DNA from: Pteria penguin
Taxonomy: Eukaryota; Mollusca; Bivalvia; Pterioida; Pteriidae
DNA: 64,000 nucleotides
NCBI GenBank assembly: GCA_035048485.1
Contig: CM068588.1
Coordinates: 22,900,324-22,964,323 of the forward strand
Reading direction: 5' to 3'
Shown here: positions 34,040 through 46,031 of the stretch, piece by piece
Position numbering within the stretch: the first letter of the stretch is position 1
Layout of the letters: each line of letters opens with the position of its first letter
The notes under the pieces: model-generated
What the model was told of the DNA's origin: nothing
Databases searched by the model: none
The model's input: only the letters and a program-made list of their open reading frames with translations
Made by a program: the position numbers and the translations under genes

Positions 34040-34847
34040 CTGCAATTTATGACAAATTTTGTTATATGTAATTTATTTACTTCGGTAAAATGAGAACATT
34101 ATGCACTGTATAAAATTGATAAAGTATTATGTCAACTCATTTTGTAGACGTGTTATAAAATGAATATATGAAATACCTTTACATTGAATTTCTTGTGTCG
34201 GAAAAAATTTAAATTAGAACTATGTTAACGTAACCCACAGGGTGTTATCAATACGCCAAACAAAGCTAGAAATCAAATCATCCATTTGTCAATACGTTGA
34301 TGATTACACCATTCGTTTTAATGCAATCATTTCAAGCAAATTAGACTGTTCCATGAAGATATTTGAGTAAATGATTATCTTTTAAATAAAGACAATTTCT
34401 GACATTGATTGGGACTGTCCCTTTGTGATAAAAGAGGATTTAATGAAATTGTTATAAATTTCTTGTACATTATTAATCGTAAAAATTGGAGAGATTTTGA
34501 TACCTGTAGTTTTAATTAAACATTTTGTGTCAAATGATCTTTCTAAAAGTCGGTTAAGTAAAGGGATAATTGAATCATTATTATTCAATACAAGACATCC
34601 CTTTCCATAAAATGAAGGTATTGCAAGCATACTTATTTAAAACATTATGTTTTGATCCATCAGCGCCTTTGAAATACGCTTTTTTGTTACCTCGAATTGG
34701 ATAAGTCATGGACTACAATAATGCAATGAAGGTTGTGTGAGCCGCCACTGGCCCCTTCACTCATGGATTGGAAGTCATTTTTGCCAACGTACCTTCAAAA
34801 GATAAAGTGTTTTTTTTTCTGGTGTTCCCCTAACACTAGATATTAGT
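34040..34847. other. No confident feature
   Basis: AT-rich; an 82-codon minus-strand frame at 34382-34630 has ordinary composition but no domain or context. Confidence 0.4.
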
Positions 34848-34912
34848 AGCCAACACCATATAGGTGAAGTAATAACGTTGTGGTGGTAAACAGTAAAGTG
34901 ATCAATACTGGT
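34848..34912 (+). mobile_element. Possible SINE tail relic
   Basis: CAACACCATATAGGTGAAG, then GTAAACAGTAAAGTGATCAA roughly follows the SINE family 1 tail (CACCATATACGTGAAA, GTAAAACAATAATCAAT). Weak similarity only. Confidence 0.3.
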
Positions 34913-36060
34913 AAATTTAGACACTCGCTTAATAGTATGGCTACTGAGGGTTTCATACTTAAATTATTGTCAAATATTGAATAAATATCATCTAAAGAAA
35001 GACTTAATCATGACCTTATGAGAAGATGATCTCTTAACAGTGCTCACCATTTCGAAAGGGATTTCGTATAGATTGGATATCAAAACCGCAAGCTCTTATA
35101 TATTAGAGTACAGTAAATATATATTCTTCCAAGTTTAAAAGATGTAAGTAGCAACATCGGACAAATGAAATTTCACCTTTCAGATCTGCGTCATATAACG
35201 TTGAGGACGTAACAATGTAGGTATTAACGTCATGATGAAAATTCTAGCAAAAAGCTGTTTGTCCGAGATTAGTCCACTTACATATTTAAAGATGGGGGAA
35301 AGGTCTATTGGTCAGTCTCTACGTATAATATTGTTCCTTTTTGTTACAGCATATATTTTATAAATCATCGCTCCGAGGAATGGATCAGTTACACACAGTC
35401 AACCTCTGTGAACAAATGACAATTTCAATAAGAATGTAATAAATCAAGCTCTCATCATTAATTCCAAGGACTATATTTGATCAGAGGTATCAATAGATAT
35501 GCCAATACTTTTAGACTGGTTTGTATCGTAAATGATTCACCAATGCCGCCGATTTATTATCCATCATACTGTGGTCAACATGGCAATCTTATAGCATCAG
35601 ATGCACATCTCAATTTGATATTTTCCAATTAATTGTTGACAGGTCTTTTTATGCTTTTTAAGTATTTTCGGAGAAAATTCCGCTAGGAAATGACAGATTA
35701 GAAAGATCACAAAATCTCTCATTTATTTTAATAACATTTTTGTCGAAATTTTATCCTTGTCAATGAAAATGACAATTAGCTAGACTTGCAATGGAATGAT
35801 TCATCAAGTTGGCAAATATTACCATCATTCATAGTGGCTACTGAGATTGGGAGATCACTAAGTTTGGGGAAAGTTTGATCATTACATCCGAACAAATGAA
35901 AGGAAAAAGAAGAGGCAATTACTGTTAACATACAAAATTACATGCTTTGACCTGTCAGTTTTCAATACGCATAGGAGAGTAATTTCTTTTAAAATAATAA
36001 TTCCTGAACGACAGAAATGAAGTCATAATCGAAATTTGATATATAAGTATGTTGTTTTAA
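34913..36060. other. No feature seen
   Basis: About 1.1 kb without repeat or coding signal. Confidence 0.45.
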
Positions 36061-36079
36061 CCCCCCCCCCCCCCCCCCC
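36060..36079. repeat. Poly-C tract
   Basis: A run of about 19 C; length may be unreliable in an assembly. Confidence 0.9.
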
Positions 36080-36117
36080 GAAAGTATTTTAATCAATGTC
36101 GCTTTACTGCTAACCAA

Positions 36118-36245
36118 ACGGTATCATGGTGAATAATCCTAGAGCCCCGGAAACCAGAGGCAAGACAAGGTGCCCGGAAATATGCATCCCCCGTTTGACT
36201 AACCACAACCGCCAGGGATGCTCATAATACGGACGACAAAAACTG
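36118..36245 (+). repeat. Dispersed repeat R3, copy 3
   Basis: GCCCCGGAAACCAGAGG, CAAGACAAGGTGCCCGG, ATGCATCCCCC and CCACAACCGCCAGGGATG follow the R3 order with substitutions. Confidence 0.55.
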
Positions 36246-36684
36246 TTCAAACTTTGATAGAAATCATGAATGTGAAATTACACTGAGCATAAAGTTTCAG
36301 TCACACGACAAGAGGACAAAGGTATTAAAGATATCACACCTACATGTGTGTTTAAAAAACCCGAAAACTATTTATAAATTTTGGTTTTAAATACCAAACT
36401 TACAAAAGCAATACATCTATACATATCTACATAAATGGTAAAATTATCGATGCTAAATTCTTCCGTACTATTCGGCCGTCCATGGTATCATTATGAATAC
36501 TTTGGTGAACGAATTCACTTATATAAGCATATTGTTCACCTGGAAAAGATGACTCTTTATTCATATGGATAACTTCTATTTGTATTTATGTATAACTGTT
36601 TTATATAGAAGACACTTGTCTATATTATAACAACTAATTTCTGTTGTTCTTTCAGTATCATAGAACCCTAACGTTTACCTTTAA
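36246..36684. other. No feature seen
   Basis: AT-rich spacer. Confidence 0.45.
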
Positions 36685-36757
36685 TATTACATCATTATAT
36701 TACATCATTATATTACATCATTATATTACATCATTATATTATATCATTATATTATAC
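36685..36757. repeat. 13-bp minisatellite (ATATTACATCATT)n
   Basis: Five to six units, the last ones with C changed to T. Confidence 0.92.
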
Positions 36758-38907
36758 TCGTTACTCTTGTTTAAGAAATGAGCATCCATTATCTCAATGT
36801 AATTTCTACTATAGATTACGTACTTACATATGCATAAGAATTACTTTATGTGTGTAATAATATGATCTAGAATTTACTTCCATTTATGGTATAGATTTTT
36901 AAATAACAAATAATATGAAAAATAAATCATAAATTTATCAGAATATTTTCCACATTCATGAGACAACAGGGAATCTGGCGATATGGAACTCAGACTAGGT
37001 AGGGGAGGAAGAAGTTGATTAAAGTAACTGTTCCGTCCGCAGCCTTCCCATGTCCTGATTTAGCAAACAAATAAAACAGGAAGGGATATTAATTCAATTA
37101 AGACTGTTTATGACGAACCGTAATAGCTCTGCCCTTCCCATCTGAGGGTCAATTCATTATGGAATACCATGATATTCTTTGCACTTGTAACCAAGCATTT
37201 GATCTCTTGCGATATCAATTTTATGCCCTCTTCAAAGTATGGCCATAAATTCTGTCCATAAAACAAATATTGTCTATTTCGCCCAATATTTAATTTCCCG
37301 TGCTGTTTTATCCTTCATTTGGTGGTTTCGTGGACAAAGATAGAATGTCAAAGAATGGGAGTACGAAGTGTCATATCAAAGCAAATCTTGCAGAGAAGAC
37401 ATTGATAGGAAGCAAAGCCAAATAATCGTTCAGCTTGGGTAATGTAGCATGCAGTCGACGTTATTCCATTCGGATTGGATGTCTCAATAGAAAGATAGCT
37501 TCAGCAATGATCCCATAGTCTTAATGTTTTATTAGTGTTTTAGTGCATTTTGTTTCTGGTTAGTTTGACTCGGTAATATTTAAGTCTACGATCCGTAGGT
37601 TCTTTATAACTCCAAAGTATTGCTGCAAAGTTACGAATACGTTGAAATTTAAGTTGTGTTGAATATAAAGCAATATGTTATATACAAAGATATAACGAAC
37701 GAACTAGCTGTGTCGCATGCTTTTCTATAATCCGCTGTACCAGTACCTTTACTAGGTAACTCAGATGTAGTAACTCGTTACGTTGGTTCTGAGCACACTG
37801 TGGACGCAATAAAAAGGCACATATAGTACAATAAATTAATAGATGTATATCTTCTATTATTTATTTATTAGAATCAGAATTAATACAAATGTGTCAAGGT
37901 AAGAAACAACTGACTTTTGCCTTTAATTCTACATTTCGAAATGTGAACGGCGTTTTTTCCATTTATAATGATAATTGTGGTAGCTATGTATGTACGATAT
38001 ATCCTAAAGAAATTTAAATAAAAGACAAATCTAAAATACGCTTGCCGTATTTAAACCTCATTTCAACAGTAATGACATAAATTTTGATTACAAAATTCAT
38101 TATTTCATTTATTTGCGTAGGAGTTTTTCAGTTTTCCCGATATGCAAAAGCCTGAATTACGTATTATCACTATATACACGAAAGTTTACTATTTGTAAAG
38201 GAGTTGCCATTACGAGGAAAATTGCACCTTACGTCGACCTTTAGTAAATTCCATGATTGATATTATGAATTTATTATGACCTTATTTATCCATGATTAGT
38301 CATATCCTGATTTACATGTCTGATAATAATTAAAATGTTATGTGTTAATGATTACGACCATAAACTACCGTTTACATTAATATAACTATGGAACGACGGC
38401 TAAAATGGACATTTGGCAGGGGATACTTGCTTCTACCTTCTCCAACCCCTGTTTCACCAGAATTCTTTGTTTCCCTATTTTGTGATAAATGTATATATTT
38501 AGAATCGCATTGTATTCTTCATTACCCTGTATTTAATTTTGCTTTATTAATATTCGTTACTCATTATACAGTCAGAAAATTTAGTTTGGCCTATAACTTG
38601 GTCACTCGTTGATAGCGAAAATAAGATAACCAGTCGGATGCACGTGTTATACATAAACAAAACCTGCTTAATCTTCGGTGTCTGTCATGTAGGCACTAGT
38701 GCTAAATCATAGTTCTTTTGTCTGCCAATACGGATCAATCTACGTATGTGTTTCCCCCTCATTGGTCTACACTATTATGATCTGGTGATGACAGATAGTA
38801 AATGGAAAGTAAGATCAGGAACCAGGTGGGAAAAATATAGATTTTGGTTTTTGGGTCATTTATGATGATGGGGGTGATAATGATATTGACGATAACGATG
38901 ATAATAA
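36758..38907. other. No feature seen
   Basis: About 2.1 kb of sequence without recognisable genes or repeats. A 74-codon frame at 38388-38612 (plus) has no domain. Confidence 0.45.
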
Positions 38908-38937
38908 TGTAAAATACGAAAATAACTGGTATGATAC

Positions 38938-39106
38938 TACCCGAAGCAGTGAGGGATCTTTTACGTGCCACGCCTACTATGACACGGGACCTTGGTTTTT
39001 ACTGTCTCATCCGAAAGACAGAACACCGGTGCGCCAAGGGCGGGAGTCGAACCCGCGACCTCTCGATCACGAGTCGAGCACCTTATCCACTAGATAACAC
39101 CGGCTT
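38938..39106 (-). mobile_element. SINE family 1, head and body, joined to an R3-type flank
   Basis: CCCGAAGCAGTGAGGG, TCTTTTACGTGCCACGCC, TCATCCGAAAGACAG, GGGAGTCGAACCCGCGACC (B box complement) and TATCCACTAGATAACACC (A box complement). The tail half is missing. Its place is taken by GTAAAATACGAAAATAACTGG (20 of these from 38909), which matches the outer part of R3 at 58490 and 63222. Confidence 0.85.
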
Positions 39107-39117
39107 CTCTATTTATC

Positions 39118-39290
39118 CCGTTATAAATAAATAAATAAATGAAATGAAATAAAATGATGATGATGATGGTGATGATGATAATGATAACAACAACGACGAC
39201 GATGGCTACGATAATGATGATGACGATGACGACAATGATAAAAATAATTCTAATAATAAGAAGAATTATTATAATGATAATGATGATGAT
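39118..39290. repeat. TAAA, GAT and AAT simple-repeat cluster
   Basis: Short (AAAT)n at 39120-39137, then interrupted GAT and AAT runs. Methionine- and isoleucine-rich frames are artefacts. Confidence 0.9.
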
Positions 39291-40232
39291 ATGTTTTATA
39301 TTACTTGTACAGCATGAAATGTGGATTTGGCTATTCAGGGCCACTAAATATCATAACGTATCCTTTTTTGGTGGTTTTCACAGAAAAGAAGTCGCCTTTG
39401 TCTGAATAATGATTTATTATTCATATATCTTACACGGAAACATTACATTTTCTTATATCATACGTTTTATGTCTGTCGAGGTAGAACAACGAAAATTTGA
39501 ATGGTTTTATTGTCAGAATAATTTCATTTCTTGGAAGATTGTTTATTTTACACATAATGTTTAGTTTACAGCACATTGATTATTCTCATACTCGTCAACA
39601 GAGTTCAATCAACTATAATCAGTCCCTTAACAGCTGAATTCCACAAATTCTTTATTTTCTGATTCGAATGTAACACAGCATGCGGCGAACTGAACTTTGT
39701 TTTTGCTGTGAGCACAAATCAACATCAGCCCAAGAAAGTATATTTATCTTTGGAGTTATTTTCATGTATTTAAGTAAAGAACCAGAATATATAAATCCAG
39801 AACGGAGACTTTTTCGATAAAAGATGTATATTGCCAATATGTCAAACAGTGTTTATCAAAAACAAAAAAGATTAACTTAATAAAAGAAGCCTTTTGACAG
39901 GTATTTAAGTCAGATTTCTTTTCCTATTTCAATTTAATTTATCAATTTCAACAATATTAATACACCTAGTTGCATATTGTTTTGCAAATTTACCCAATCT
40001 GTTGCCGTATCAAATACTTTCAAGCTTTTCTTCTCAAAGGTTTTCTATCCCTTAAATGATATGCGAATGATTTGAAAAATGTTAATAAGAAACGTTTGAA
40101 GTACATTTGTGATACAATTAGAAAATGAAGAATAATGCCTTTTAATTTCATACAATAAATACTTAATAATATTTATCACTTTGTTTTGAATTATTTACCA
40201 TGAAATATAAATCAGCTATTGTTTTGTTATGG
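39291..40232. other. No feature seen
   Basis: AT-rich sequence downstream of the reverse transcriptase fragment in its reading direction. Confidence 0.45.
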
Positions 40233-40296
40233 AATGTAAAGATGATGGATAAATCCAAACCGCAAGTCCAAAAATCATGAAACCATAGGACATACA
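40233..40296 (-). repeat. 64-bp repeat after the reverse transcriptase fragment
   Basis: Contains GATGATGGATAAATCCAAAC and AGTCCAAAAATCATG. The same 64 bp occurs inverted at 52655-52718 with about four differences. Here it lies 45 bp past the stop of the reverse transcriptase fragment, so it may belong to that element's 3' end. Confidence 0.75.
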
Positions 40297-40340
40297 AAAT
40301 CAGTGAAAATGAAAAACAAATGGAAAATAACAAAATATGT

Positions 40341-40907
40341 CTACTTGAAGTATGGAGTAATAACAGTCTCGTAACGACCGTAGAACTTCCTCAGTGACGA
40401 TGCTATTCTAGCACATATATAACCCTGGTTGAGCAGCTTAACTGAAAGTCGCCTAGCCCTCAGAACAAAGTCATTGTAATTTGAACATGCTCTGGAATAA
40501 CGTATTAACTGAGATATGAATACGCCGTATGCGGGCGATGATGGAATGTTGCTACTTATGAAAGGAAAGTTTGTGATAGCGAAATTGAAATCGTCACGTT
40601 TGTCATAGAGTGAGGTGTTCAATTGACCATTAATGTCGAAAGACAACATAATATCTAAATACGAAGTAGAATTACTAGTTTCTGTGGTTTCTTTGACCTC
40701 CAGTTCACTTGGATAGATGATGCTAAGGTAATCCGCGAATGAAGGATTATTAATTGAAAGCAAGTCATCTATATATCTGTAAGTAAAATTGAAGCCAAGA
40801 GCCAATTGTTTTTTTCCTTGCGAAAGCAAAGACTGAATGAACTCAGCTTCGTATGAATAAAGGAATATGTCAGCCAGAAGCGGAGCACAGTTAGTGCCCA
40901 TTGGAAT
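40341..40907 (-). pseudogene. Reverse transcriptase fragment, Penelope-like element
   Basis: A minus-strand frame of 186 codons (from ATG at 40901), with conserved Ile-Pro just before it. It holds the second half of a reverse transcriptase palm: GTNCAPLLADIFLYSYEAEF at residues 2-21, the catalytic motif YRYIDDLLSI at 41-50 (YIDD, two Asp), YLDIMLSFDINGQL at 81-94, and the IPSSPAYGVFISQLIRYSRAC segment (119-139) typical of the family. The layout A-P-x-x-A-D, YIDD, then Y-x-K-R-D-D-F agrees with Penelope-like elements. Upstream, a stop follows within four codons; finger domains and the first catalytic Asp motif are absent, and the frame stops soon after KFYGRYETV, so the copy is 5' and 3' truncated. 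The retained part is intact, which suggests a fairly recent insertion. Confidence 0.82.
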
Positions 40908-41112
40908 TAATCAATAAATGAATTAAATAAAATCAGCATTTTCAAGATGAAACAGAATCCCCAGAAAAGGAGAATAATGTTGTATATTTCGGGATTCGGA
41001 ACGGTTTTAATGGGACAATTTCATAATATAGCCCCCCCCCCCTTTTGGACTTCGACACTGGATTACTGACCGGAACTTCTTCGTTGTTTATTTTGGACAG
41101 AGATGATAATTC
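40908..41112. other. No gene; poly-C run
   Basis: C run at 41033-41042. TACTGACCGGAACTTCTTCG at 41064 resembles TTCGGTACTTCTTCG in the tandem pair at 51739-51908. Confidence 0.4.
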
Positions 41113-41393
41113 TTAGAATACCGACCGAAAGTGTGGTAGCTTGGAATTTATTTTCTACTTGTTAACAAAATGAATGTATTTTGAAATTTAATTGTAATGT
41201 TACATTTGCGTCTTAAGTCGACATTATAATTGCCGTATAATTCAATACTGTGATGTCGACAAATGAGTGCTTCTTACCTATGTACCCTTGGTGAAGTCTA
41301 TCATATGGTTGAATGAAATCTCTTTCATTTTCTTTTGAAAAAAAGGGATTCTATGTCTTCTTTGATCCTGATTCAGTTTCCCCCCCCCTAAGT
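41113..41393. repeat. Tandem duplication, block A, copy 1
   Basis: Runs from TTAGAATACCGACCGAAAG to a run of nine C and TAAGT. Block A recurs at 41563-41842 with one substitution and one A-run length change in about 280 bp. Confidence 0.95.
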
Positions 41394-41562
41394 AACAACT
41401 ACGCTGCTCCCACTGGATATTATTATACTTCTTACTAGCTCAAATACTCCTTTGACATCACGGCGGAGGACGCTTACTCCTCTATAACACATGATCTCAC
41501 CTCGGTCTCGTCAAGGTGTCCATGATTGTCTATACATTATATTTGATCTTGTTTTATAGATA
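41394..41562. repeat. Tandem duplication, block B, copy 1
   Basis: From AACAACTACGCTGCTCCCAC to TTTTATAGATA. It recurs at 42021-42208, where 17 extra bases (GGACGGGTAGGCAAGGG) sit after CGGCGGAGG. It contains an inverted R3 unit (ACGCTTACTCCTC, then TCTCACCTCGGTCTCG). Confidence 0.93.
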
Positions 41563-41842
41563 TTAGAATACCGACCGAAAGTGTGGTAGCTTGGAATTTA
41601 TTTTCTACTTGTTAACAAAATGAATGTATTTTGAAATTTAATTGTAATGTTACATTTGCGTCTTAAGTCGACATTATAATTGCCGTATAATTCAATACTG
41701 TGATGTCGACAAATGAGTGCTTCTTACCTATGTACCCTTGGTGAAGTCTATAATATGGTTGAATGAAATCTCTTTCATTTTCTTTTGAAAAAAGGGATTC
41801 TATGTCTTCTTTGATCCTGATTCAGTTTCCCCCCCCCTAAGT
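41563..41842. repeat. Tandem duplication, block A, copy 2
   Basis: About 99 percent identical to 41113-41393. Confidence 0.95.
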
Positions 41843-42020
41843 TTGCGATCTTTTCAGGCTGGTAATTCTGATATCAATTGAAATCTAAATAGGTTTTGCA
41901 GACATTACGTCATACATTTTACAGTTTTGCACTATTAAGTTATCAAAATGTAAGCATGATAATTTTGTGTATTATGATAAGATACATACAAGCCATATAC
42001 ACTTGAAACTACATGGCCTT
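41843..42020. other. 178-bp block present in only one copy of the duplication
   Basis: Starts TTGCGATCTTTTCAGGC and ends ACATGGCCTT. Copy 1 joins directly from CCTAAGT to AACAAC here. No inverted ends or target duplication mark it as a transposon, so a deletion from copy 1 is the simpler reading. Confidence 0.85.
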
Positions 42021-42208
42021 AACAACTACGCTGCTCCCACTGGATATTATTATACTTCTTACTAGCTCAAATACTCCTTTGACATCACGGCGGAGGGGAC
42101 GGGTAGGCAAGGGACGCTTACTCCTCTATAACACATGATCTCACCTCGGTCTCGTCAAGGTGTCCATGATTGTCTATACATTATATTTGATCTTGTTTTA
42201 TAGATATT
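42021..42208. repeat. Tandem duplication, block B, copy 2
   Basis: Matches 41394-41562 apart from the 17-bp extra segment. Holds the same inverted R3 unit. Confidence 0.93.
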
Positions 42209-44309
42209 TCTATTCGACTACCGTTCCGTATGTAGGCGTTTGGCTTTGAACATATATTGATTGTTCTCCGTTAATATTTCTGTGTTCCAAAACCTACGTT
42301 TGTTCAATATTCTTACTAGTTGTTAAAATGATCATGTTCAGAATTTGAATATCATTGTTAACATATCACTAGACTACTGTTTATGTAGGTGTACTGTAAA
42401 CATTAACGATTTTATGCTGGTGTCCTTGTTATCACTTACGTGTATCTATATTCTTGCCACATTGTAAAACTGTACAGTAATTACTTATTTGAATTTTATG
42501 TCAAGCGGTTAGTTGTTTACAAATATATATGTGCCCAATCAATGTATAGTTTCTAAAGCGAATGAAATATACATGATTTGTGTTCTGTAAAGAATTACAA
42601 TTCACACGAAACTAGCCTTGTTTTTTCTACAACTTATCTAAACATGATAAACTGGTAAAATACAGGGTCTAACCACAGTAGGTTCTTTCAATGTCTATTT
42701 ACATATCATGGAACCCATGCAGGTCATAACGACATTTAAAACAAAGTCAGAGCTTGTGTTTTGTATAACATGCTACTGGTTTGTTTACCTTGGCGTTTCT
42801 CCATTCTTCAAATATCTGACAGGCGTTTCTTTATTTTAGCAATCTCACCTATCCATATCTGTCTTTTAGAAGATTTTATCTGGGCTAAAATGTTGGTTCC
42901 TACTTTCACCTTATTGTCTAAGACAGCATTGAAATATAAATGGAGTTATGCGGGTGTTGATATTTGTAGAACACAAATCTATTGTATTTCTTCTGATGTT
43001 TTAAACTCCAACAATTATTGTGTTACCATGAGATCCACGTGCATAGCATTTAATCCGTTCATAACGAAGAGGATATATATGGACCACAGTTTTAATAATG
43101 ATCTGTTTTTCTGGATTTTTTTTTACATATGGTTAGGTCGGATCTCTCTAAATTAATAACTACCAGATTTAATGATCAATTAAGAAAATTCGATAGCTAT
43201 CTAACCTTTTAAAAAGAAGTACTGAGAGCCACACATAAATGAAATATTGTACATTAGAGTAACTGTGTTGATCAAACGAGATATGGCATATATTGCAAAA
43301 AAAAAGTTGTTTTCTGAAATTTGTTCCCTGTTTTCTTTCAATGCTAATAGAAGGTAGGCGCCATGTTTGCATATTTTGTCATTTTCTGACAAATTTCATA
43401 TTATGAAAGCTAATCATTTCTGAATTCCTCCGTCTCACCGAGAGGTGTTAAGTTACAGCCATATGTTCTGAGGCAGAAGACTGATGATAAATATTTAATG
43501 TCTTTCTGTGTTGATATGCCTAAACTATGAACATACACGTCCATGTTCCTGTGCTGGTAATACTGTAAGCGAATCCTATGGGATCTCTTGCATGGAATTT
43601 ATGCTTAACATAAATATATCAACCTTTTAATATTTTTCGAGTAGTATAAAGCACCCAGACAAACAGTAATTAAAGTTATCATAAATCGGATATCATACCG
43701 AATGCTAAAATGAAAAGGAAAGACACCAAGACTGACACCCAAACTAGTTTGCTTTTTGTTACATGATGCAATCTCCAAAACCGTGATCCTACAAACAATC
43801 TATCATCTAAACACAGCGATTTTTTTTATCACATCTCTTGGACAAGACAAAATATCAATGCGACAATAATGACCAGTAAAGACATGGCATAATTGCCAGA
43901 CAACCACACAGGATAGCACAAAGTCTACAGAAAATTCAAGAAGACGTGAACATCTGCTGCGGAATTTTAAACATACCGAAATATCACATCACAAATGGCC
44001 TACTGTAACTTAAACGTAAGGGAACGTCTAGCATCCCTCTTATAACTGAAATCACCTCAATAAAATGGGTATTAAAAGATAATTTGATAGCAAATCTGCA
44101 TGGAAGTAAAAGTTGCACTATAGGAGATTTCAACAGCAAAGTGCGATAAATTTAGTAGAATTAAATATAAAAAAAGACATAAGGCATTGCATAATATATA
44201 TTTTTCATTTTAGAAATGTAAAGTTTTTTCATTTTAAATGTTTGGAAAGAAAAACGCTTTCATTGAGTTTTCATTTAAATTTTGTTACTGATTCATGTGT
44301 AATAGGTTA
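42209..44309. other. No confident feature
   Basis: About 2.1 kb. A 131-codon plus-strand frame (42761-43156) is rich in Ile, Phe, Leu and Cys, lacks a domain and splice context, and fits chance in AT-rich DNA. Minus-strand frames at 43169-43392 are similar. Confidence 0.4.
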
Positions 44310-44319
44310 GAGGATAGGT

Positions 44320-44593
44320 TGATTAATTGATTGATTTTTGATTATTGTCACACCATGAATAGTTCACGTATATGGTGACGGCATCTGCCTGATGTGGGAC
44401 ATACAAATTTTGACCTTTGCAACGTACCCACCCGAAGCAGCGAGGGATCTTTAACGTGCCATGCATACCACGACGCGGGGCCTCGGTTTTTACTGTCTCA
44501 CCCGAAAGACAGGACACCGCCGACATGACCAAAGCGGGACTCGAACTGCGGCCTTCCGAGTCCAGCGCGATACCACTAGGCAACGCCGGCTTG
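44320..44593 (-). mobile_element. SINE family 1, full length, minus strand
   Basis: Tail TTGATTAATTGATTGATT, then TATATGGTGACGGCATCTGC, GGGATCTTTAACGTGCCATG, GGGACTCGAACTGC (B box complement) and CCACTAGGCAACGCCGGC (A box complement). A probable 9-bp target duplication with one mismatch (GAGGATAGG at 44310, GAGGAAAGG at 44595) flanks it. Frames over it are shadows. Confidence 0.9.
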
Positions 44594-44960
44594 AGAGGAA
44601 AGGAATATGAATTAGGAAATCTTTACTGTTAATATGCAGAGTGTTTTTATTCAAAGAATCAAACTGGCATACTTATATTATTCGTTATATCTCTATACTT
44701 TTTACAGTATTGTACATGGCAGAGAACATTATGTATTCTTATGTGTAGAACACACTAGGAGTTGTTATAATCTATTACAATATTACTACCCCATTGCAGT
44801 CATTTCCATCAACAAATTTTCTCGATCAAAATAATGTAAGATAATTCTAAAAGTGCCTACTTATTCTTTGTTTGACGTAACTGTTTCTGTCAAGTATTAT
44901 TCGAAATTTCGCACTGGTTTGAAGAAGAAATGAAATCTATGTAGGAATTTTTAATGAAAT
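44594..44960. other. No feature seen
   Basis: AT-rich spacer. Confidence 0.45.
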
Positions 44961-45018
44961 AAAAAAGAGGAGTTACTGGCTCAGTAATGTGGCAGAAGTC
45001 ACCATGGAGCTATACAAT
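44961..45018 (+). repeat. 58-bp repeat R4, copy 1
   Basis: From AAAAAAGAGGAGTTACTGGC through GAAGTCACCATGGAGC to TATACAAT. It recurs at 45974-46031 with three differences and, inverted, at 49469-49526 with one. The flanks share nothing, so the unit is exactly 58 bp. Confidence 0.93.
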
Positions 45019-45073
45019 ACATGAATATAAATAATTTACTAGAACATATAACACATTACAAAAATATTTGATT

Positions 45074-45152
45074 GTAGTGCAATTACGATACCGACTTAGG
45101 ACGGTCATTTAATTTGACAAAAGCCAAACAAATGGTGTGGTTAACCGGTTTA
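45074..45152 (+). repeat. Dispersed repeat R5, copy 1
   Basis: GCAATTACGATACCGACTTA, GGACGGTCA, then GTGGTTAACCGGTTTA. It pairs with 56371-56451 at roughly 70 percent. Confidence 0.6.
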
Positions 45153-45973
45153 ATGTAAAAAACTTGAAAGTGCGTCGATATGGACGAGTCCTTTACTAAA
45201 AGGGGAGTAAGGTATGCGTAATCAGAATTTCTATCCCTGTTCGATTCATATGCATGTTTAGGATGACGATTGCATTTACATATTAAATGCATGTATTACA
45301 TCATTATTATTCTGGGGGCTTCTTTGCTGCTATTGTTACACGCGTTTTCAAATTGACTTCGACCGTTCAATATGGCATTATAGCGTTTGAGGCGTTCACC
45401 TCATCTCCCTCGAAGTATTGATTTCTTGCAATATTAAAGTCATTAATTAGGGAATAAGCAACAGTTGCTAATTCTTATTTGCATATTCTGCCCCAATTTA
45501 AACATAAAGAATATTGAGTAATTATAAATTCACGTACTTACCTGCTTATGTCAAGTCCTATCAAAAGAAACCTTTTGCGTAATAGAATACATGTAAGATA
45601 CATTCTTTAACATATTCAAAATTCAAACATGAAATTTGGTAGTGAGTCATATGTTTGGCTTCTCTGCATGTTTCGTGTCTATATCGTGTTGTGATAAATT
45701 GCTGAGAGGAGCAATTATTCAGAAGAGGGAATATGCCAAGCATAAGTGATAGTCTCACTTACATCAATATAACTTCAAAGACACTTTATCAATACTCTCA
45801 ATAACTCGAGACGGGTCATTTATACATCCCTTCTATTACTATGTATCTATATATCAGAAATATTCTGAAGATTCATATTATGCGCTGACAATTATAATAA
45901 TAGCAGTATTCAGTACAATGCATTTTTATTTTATTGCTGGATTCCCTTTGAGCATAATCACGGAGTTTGAGAG
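45153..45973. other. No feature seen
   Basis: AT-rich; short frames without support. Confidence 0.45.
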
Positions 45974-46031
45974 AAAAAAGAGGAGTTACTGGCTCAGTTA
46001 TGTGGCCGAAGTCACCATGAAGCTATACAAT
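45974..46031 (+). repeat. 58-bp repeat R4, copy 2
   Basis: Same borders as copy 1. With the inverted copy 3 it brackets 3553 bp (45974-49526), the arrangement of terminal inverted repeats. Confidence 0.93.

Noticed and set aside
42761..43156. 131-codon plus-strand frame as a membrane protein gene
   Set aside because: Hydrophobic, Cys- and Phe-rich composition follows from AT-rich DNA; no domain, repeat family or splice evidence.
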